Shown: piece by piece, positions 6,153-7,093 of the stretch
How positions within the stretch are numbered: the first letter of the stretch is position 1
How the letters are laid out: each line of letters opens with the position of its first letter
Assembly: GCA_025923175.1 (NCBI GenBank)
Contig: JAICGL010000205.1
Span: 1-7,093, forward strand
Direction of reading: 5' to 3'
DNA: 7,093 bases
Source of the DNA: Acidimicrobiia bacterium
Lineage (GTDB): Bacteria; Actinomycetota; Acidimicrobiia; IMCC26256; BP-133
The notes under the pieces: generated by a model
Told to the model about the DNA's origin: nothing
Seen by the model: only the letters and a program-made list of their open reading frames with translations
Databases searched by the model: none
Position numbers and translations under genes: made by a program

Positions 6153-6772
6153 TAGCGGGCGCCGATGATCACCACGCAGTCGGCCTCCGACGCCCCCTCC
6201 ATGCCGGAGGCGGCTGCCTCGTCGAGCGGCCCGGTAGTGGCCGGCAGGCCGGTCGCCGCCACCAGTGCCGCTGCCTCCTCGTCCAACCCCGCCTTGCACA
6301 GCACGACGCTGTCGGGGCGGCGGGTGGCGTTGCCGGGCGTGAGCGTCCGGTAGCCCACGACCCCCAGCCGGTCGGACATGGGCTTGGCCTGCTGGTTCTT
6401 GCCCGTGGCGTTGAGGACAAGCACCGCCAGGTCCGCGGGTGCCTTGGGACCGGCCGGCGCCGTCGTGGTCGTGGTCGTCTCCGGCGGCGCCACCGGGGTC
6501 CCGATCGGTGGCGGCGCGCCCCCGGCGGCGGCGTCAGTGCCGGCGTCGCTCCACTGCAGGAGGACGACGCCGATGACGAGCGCCACGGCGATCAGGCCCG
6601 TCCCCCGGGCGAAGGCGCCGAGGAACGAGCGGGTGAAGGAGGAGCCCGCGGCCGCTCGCCGCCGGGCCGAGGCCGCCTCGCTGCGCACGTCAGGAGACTC
6701 CGGGTCCCGGCCGGCCGGCCCCATCGCTGCGGCTTTGCGTCGGCGCTCCCCCGGCGCCGTGATGTCAGTCAC
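6152..6772 (-). CDS. membrane-anchored LytR_C domain protein, VirR-like
   Basis: A 206-residue single-pass membrane protein. Residues 1-55 are a charged, Arg/Ala-rich cytoplasmic tail. Residues 58-73 (TGLIAVALVIGVVLLQ) form one transmembrane helix. A Pro/Thr linker (80-112) includes six consecutive threonines at 99-104. Residues 114-205 match the LytR_C fold (PF13399): LAVLVLNATGKNQQAKPMSDRL, then VGYRTLTPG, DSVVLCKAGLDEEAAALVAATG, and the final strand ADCVVIIG. There is no LytR-CpsA-Psr catalytic domain, so it is not a teichoic-acid or arabinogalactan ligase. The layout and its pairing with a DUF3263 gene match M. tuberculosis Rv0431 (VirR), which affects envelope integrity and membrane vesicle release. 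A similar role is inferred, not shown. The GTG start at 6772 shares GTGA with the upstream stop, indicating translational coupling. The threonine run resembles linkers that are O-glycosylated in actinobacteria. Confidence 0.85.
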   Translation of the reverse strand: MTDITAPGERRRKAAAMGPAGRDPESPDVRSEAASARRRAAAGSSFTRSFLGAFARGTGLIAVALVIGVVLLQWSDAGTDAAAGGAPPPIGTPVAPPETTTTTTAPAGPKAPADLAVLVLNATGKNQQAKPMSDRLGVVGYRTLTPGNATRRPDSVVLCKAGLDEEAAALVAATGLPATTGPLDEAAASGMEGASEADCVVIIGAR

Positions 6773-7026
6773 CGGGATTCGGACCCGCCGTACTGACGGT
6801 CGAAGCGGGCCCGCCGGCGACGATCGCGGTGGCGGCGGAGACGCTTGACCACGAGCGGGTCGTAGGCGGCGACGCTCGGCTCGTCGAGGATGTCGTTGAG
6901 CAGCTGGTAGTAGCGGGAGTCGGACATCCCGAACCGCTCACGGATCGCCTGTGCCTTCGTGCCGGGCAGGGCACGCCAGGTCCGCTCGAAGTCGATGATG
7001 TCGCGGCTCCGCTGCGAGAGCTCCAT
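6769..7026 (-). CDS. DUF3263 family protein (small, helix-turn-helix-like)
   Basis: An 85-residue basic protein matching the actinobacterial DUF3263 family (PF11662). Recognisable blocks are ELSQRSRDIIDFERTWRALPG, then the helix-turn-helix-like KAQAIRERFGMSDSRYYQLLNDIL (about residues 24-47) and DPLVVKRLRRHRDRRRRAR, an arginine-rich end. The family has no firmly established function; the layout suggests a sigma-factor-like or DNA-binding fold. The last base of its stop lies 4 nt inside the LytR_C gene, the order of Rv0430-Rv0431 in M. tuberculosis, which suggests joint production. The start is ambiguous: TTG at 7027-7029 sits 8 nt after GAGGA, while ATG at 7024-7026 directly follows it. I use the ATG as the stronger codon. 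The gene is complete. The 67 bases beyond it to the window edge show no coding signal. Confidence 0.87.
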   Translation of the reverse strand: MELSQRSRDIIDFERTWRALPGTKAQAIRERFGMSDSRYYQLLNDILDEPSVAAYDPLVVKRLRRHRDRRRRARFDRQYGGSESR

Positions 7027-7036
7027 CAAGATTCTG

Positions 7037-7065
7037 ATCCTCGACTGAAGGTAAGGCTAGGTCAA
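7037..7065 (-). promoter_or_regulatory. candidate promoter or SD upstream of the DUF3263 gene
   Basis: On the - strand, TTGACC (7065-7060) is five of six to the -35 consensus. With a 17-nt spacer the -10 would be GAGGAT (7042-7037), a poor match. The same GAGGA is well placed as a Shine-Dalgarno for the TTG or ATG start, so only one of the two readings is likely. TACCTT and TAGCCT, also in this stretch, are alternative -10s without a -35. Confidence 0.35.
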
Positions 7066-7093
7066 CGACCTCCCAGCGTGGCAATTCCGGTGA

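Overview
The window is very GC-rich, coding-dense bacterial DNA that looks actinobacterial. The best evidence is the pair at the right end: a DUF3263 protein overlapping a membrane-anchored LytR_C protein, the arrangement of Rv0430-Rv0431 (VirR) in Mycobacterium tuberculosis. GTG and TTG starts, several genes without a Shine-Dalgarno, and a TnpB fragment of an actinobacterial type agree with this. An Acidimicrobiia-like source is possible but is only a guess.

Left part, + strand: the last 26 codons of an unidentified gene (1-81), a HAD-IIB phosphatase (148-963), and bluB (1036-1716), which makes the lower ligand of vitamin B12. Next comes the one clearly mobile-derived item, a 164-codon tnpB fragment (1779-2273). 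It keeps the N-terminal region of an IS200/IS605- or IS607-type RNA-guided nuclease, with a good promoter, but has no RuvC nuclease domain. The 155 bases after it (2274-2428) hold two diverged copies of a small hairpin repeat. They separate this rightward block from the leftward block.

Right part, - strand, read from right to left: DUF3263 protein (7026-6769), LytR_C/VirR-like protein (6772-6152, overlapping by 4 nt), coiled-coil M23 peptidoglycan peptidase (6076-4823), glycerate 2-kinase (4803-3691, 19 nt after the peptidase) and AI-2E family permease (3568-2429). The first three genes suggest an envelope-maintenance module. The kinase is central metabolism and the permease has no known substrate. 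A dyad lies just upstream of the peptidase, and the permease has its own likely leaderless promoter, so this is probably more than one transcription unit.

I found no rRNA, tRNA, CRISPR array or complete mobile element. No stretch above 300 bases lacks a gene. I see no clear new multi-gene system; the most unusual locus is the tnpB remnant with its downstream repeats.
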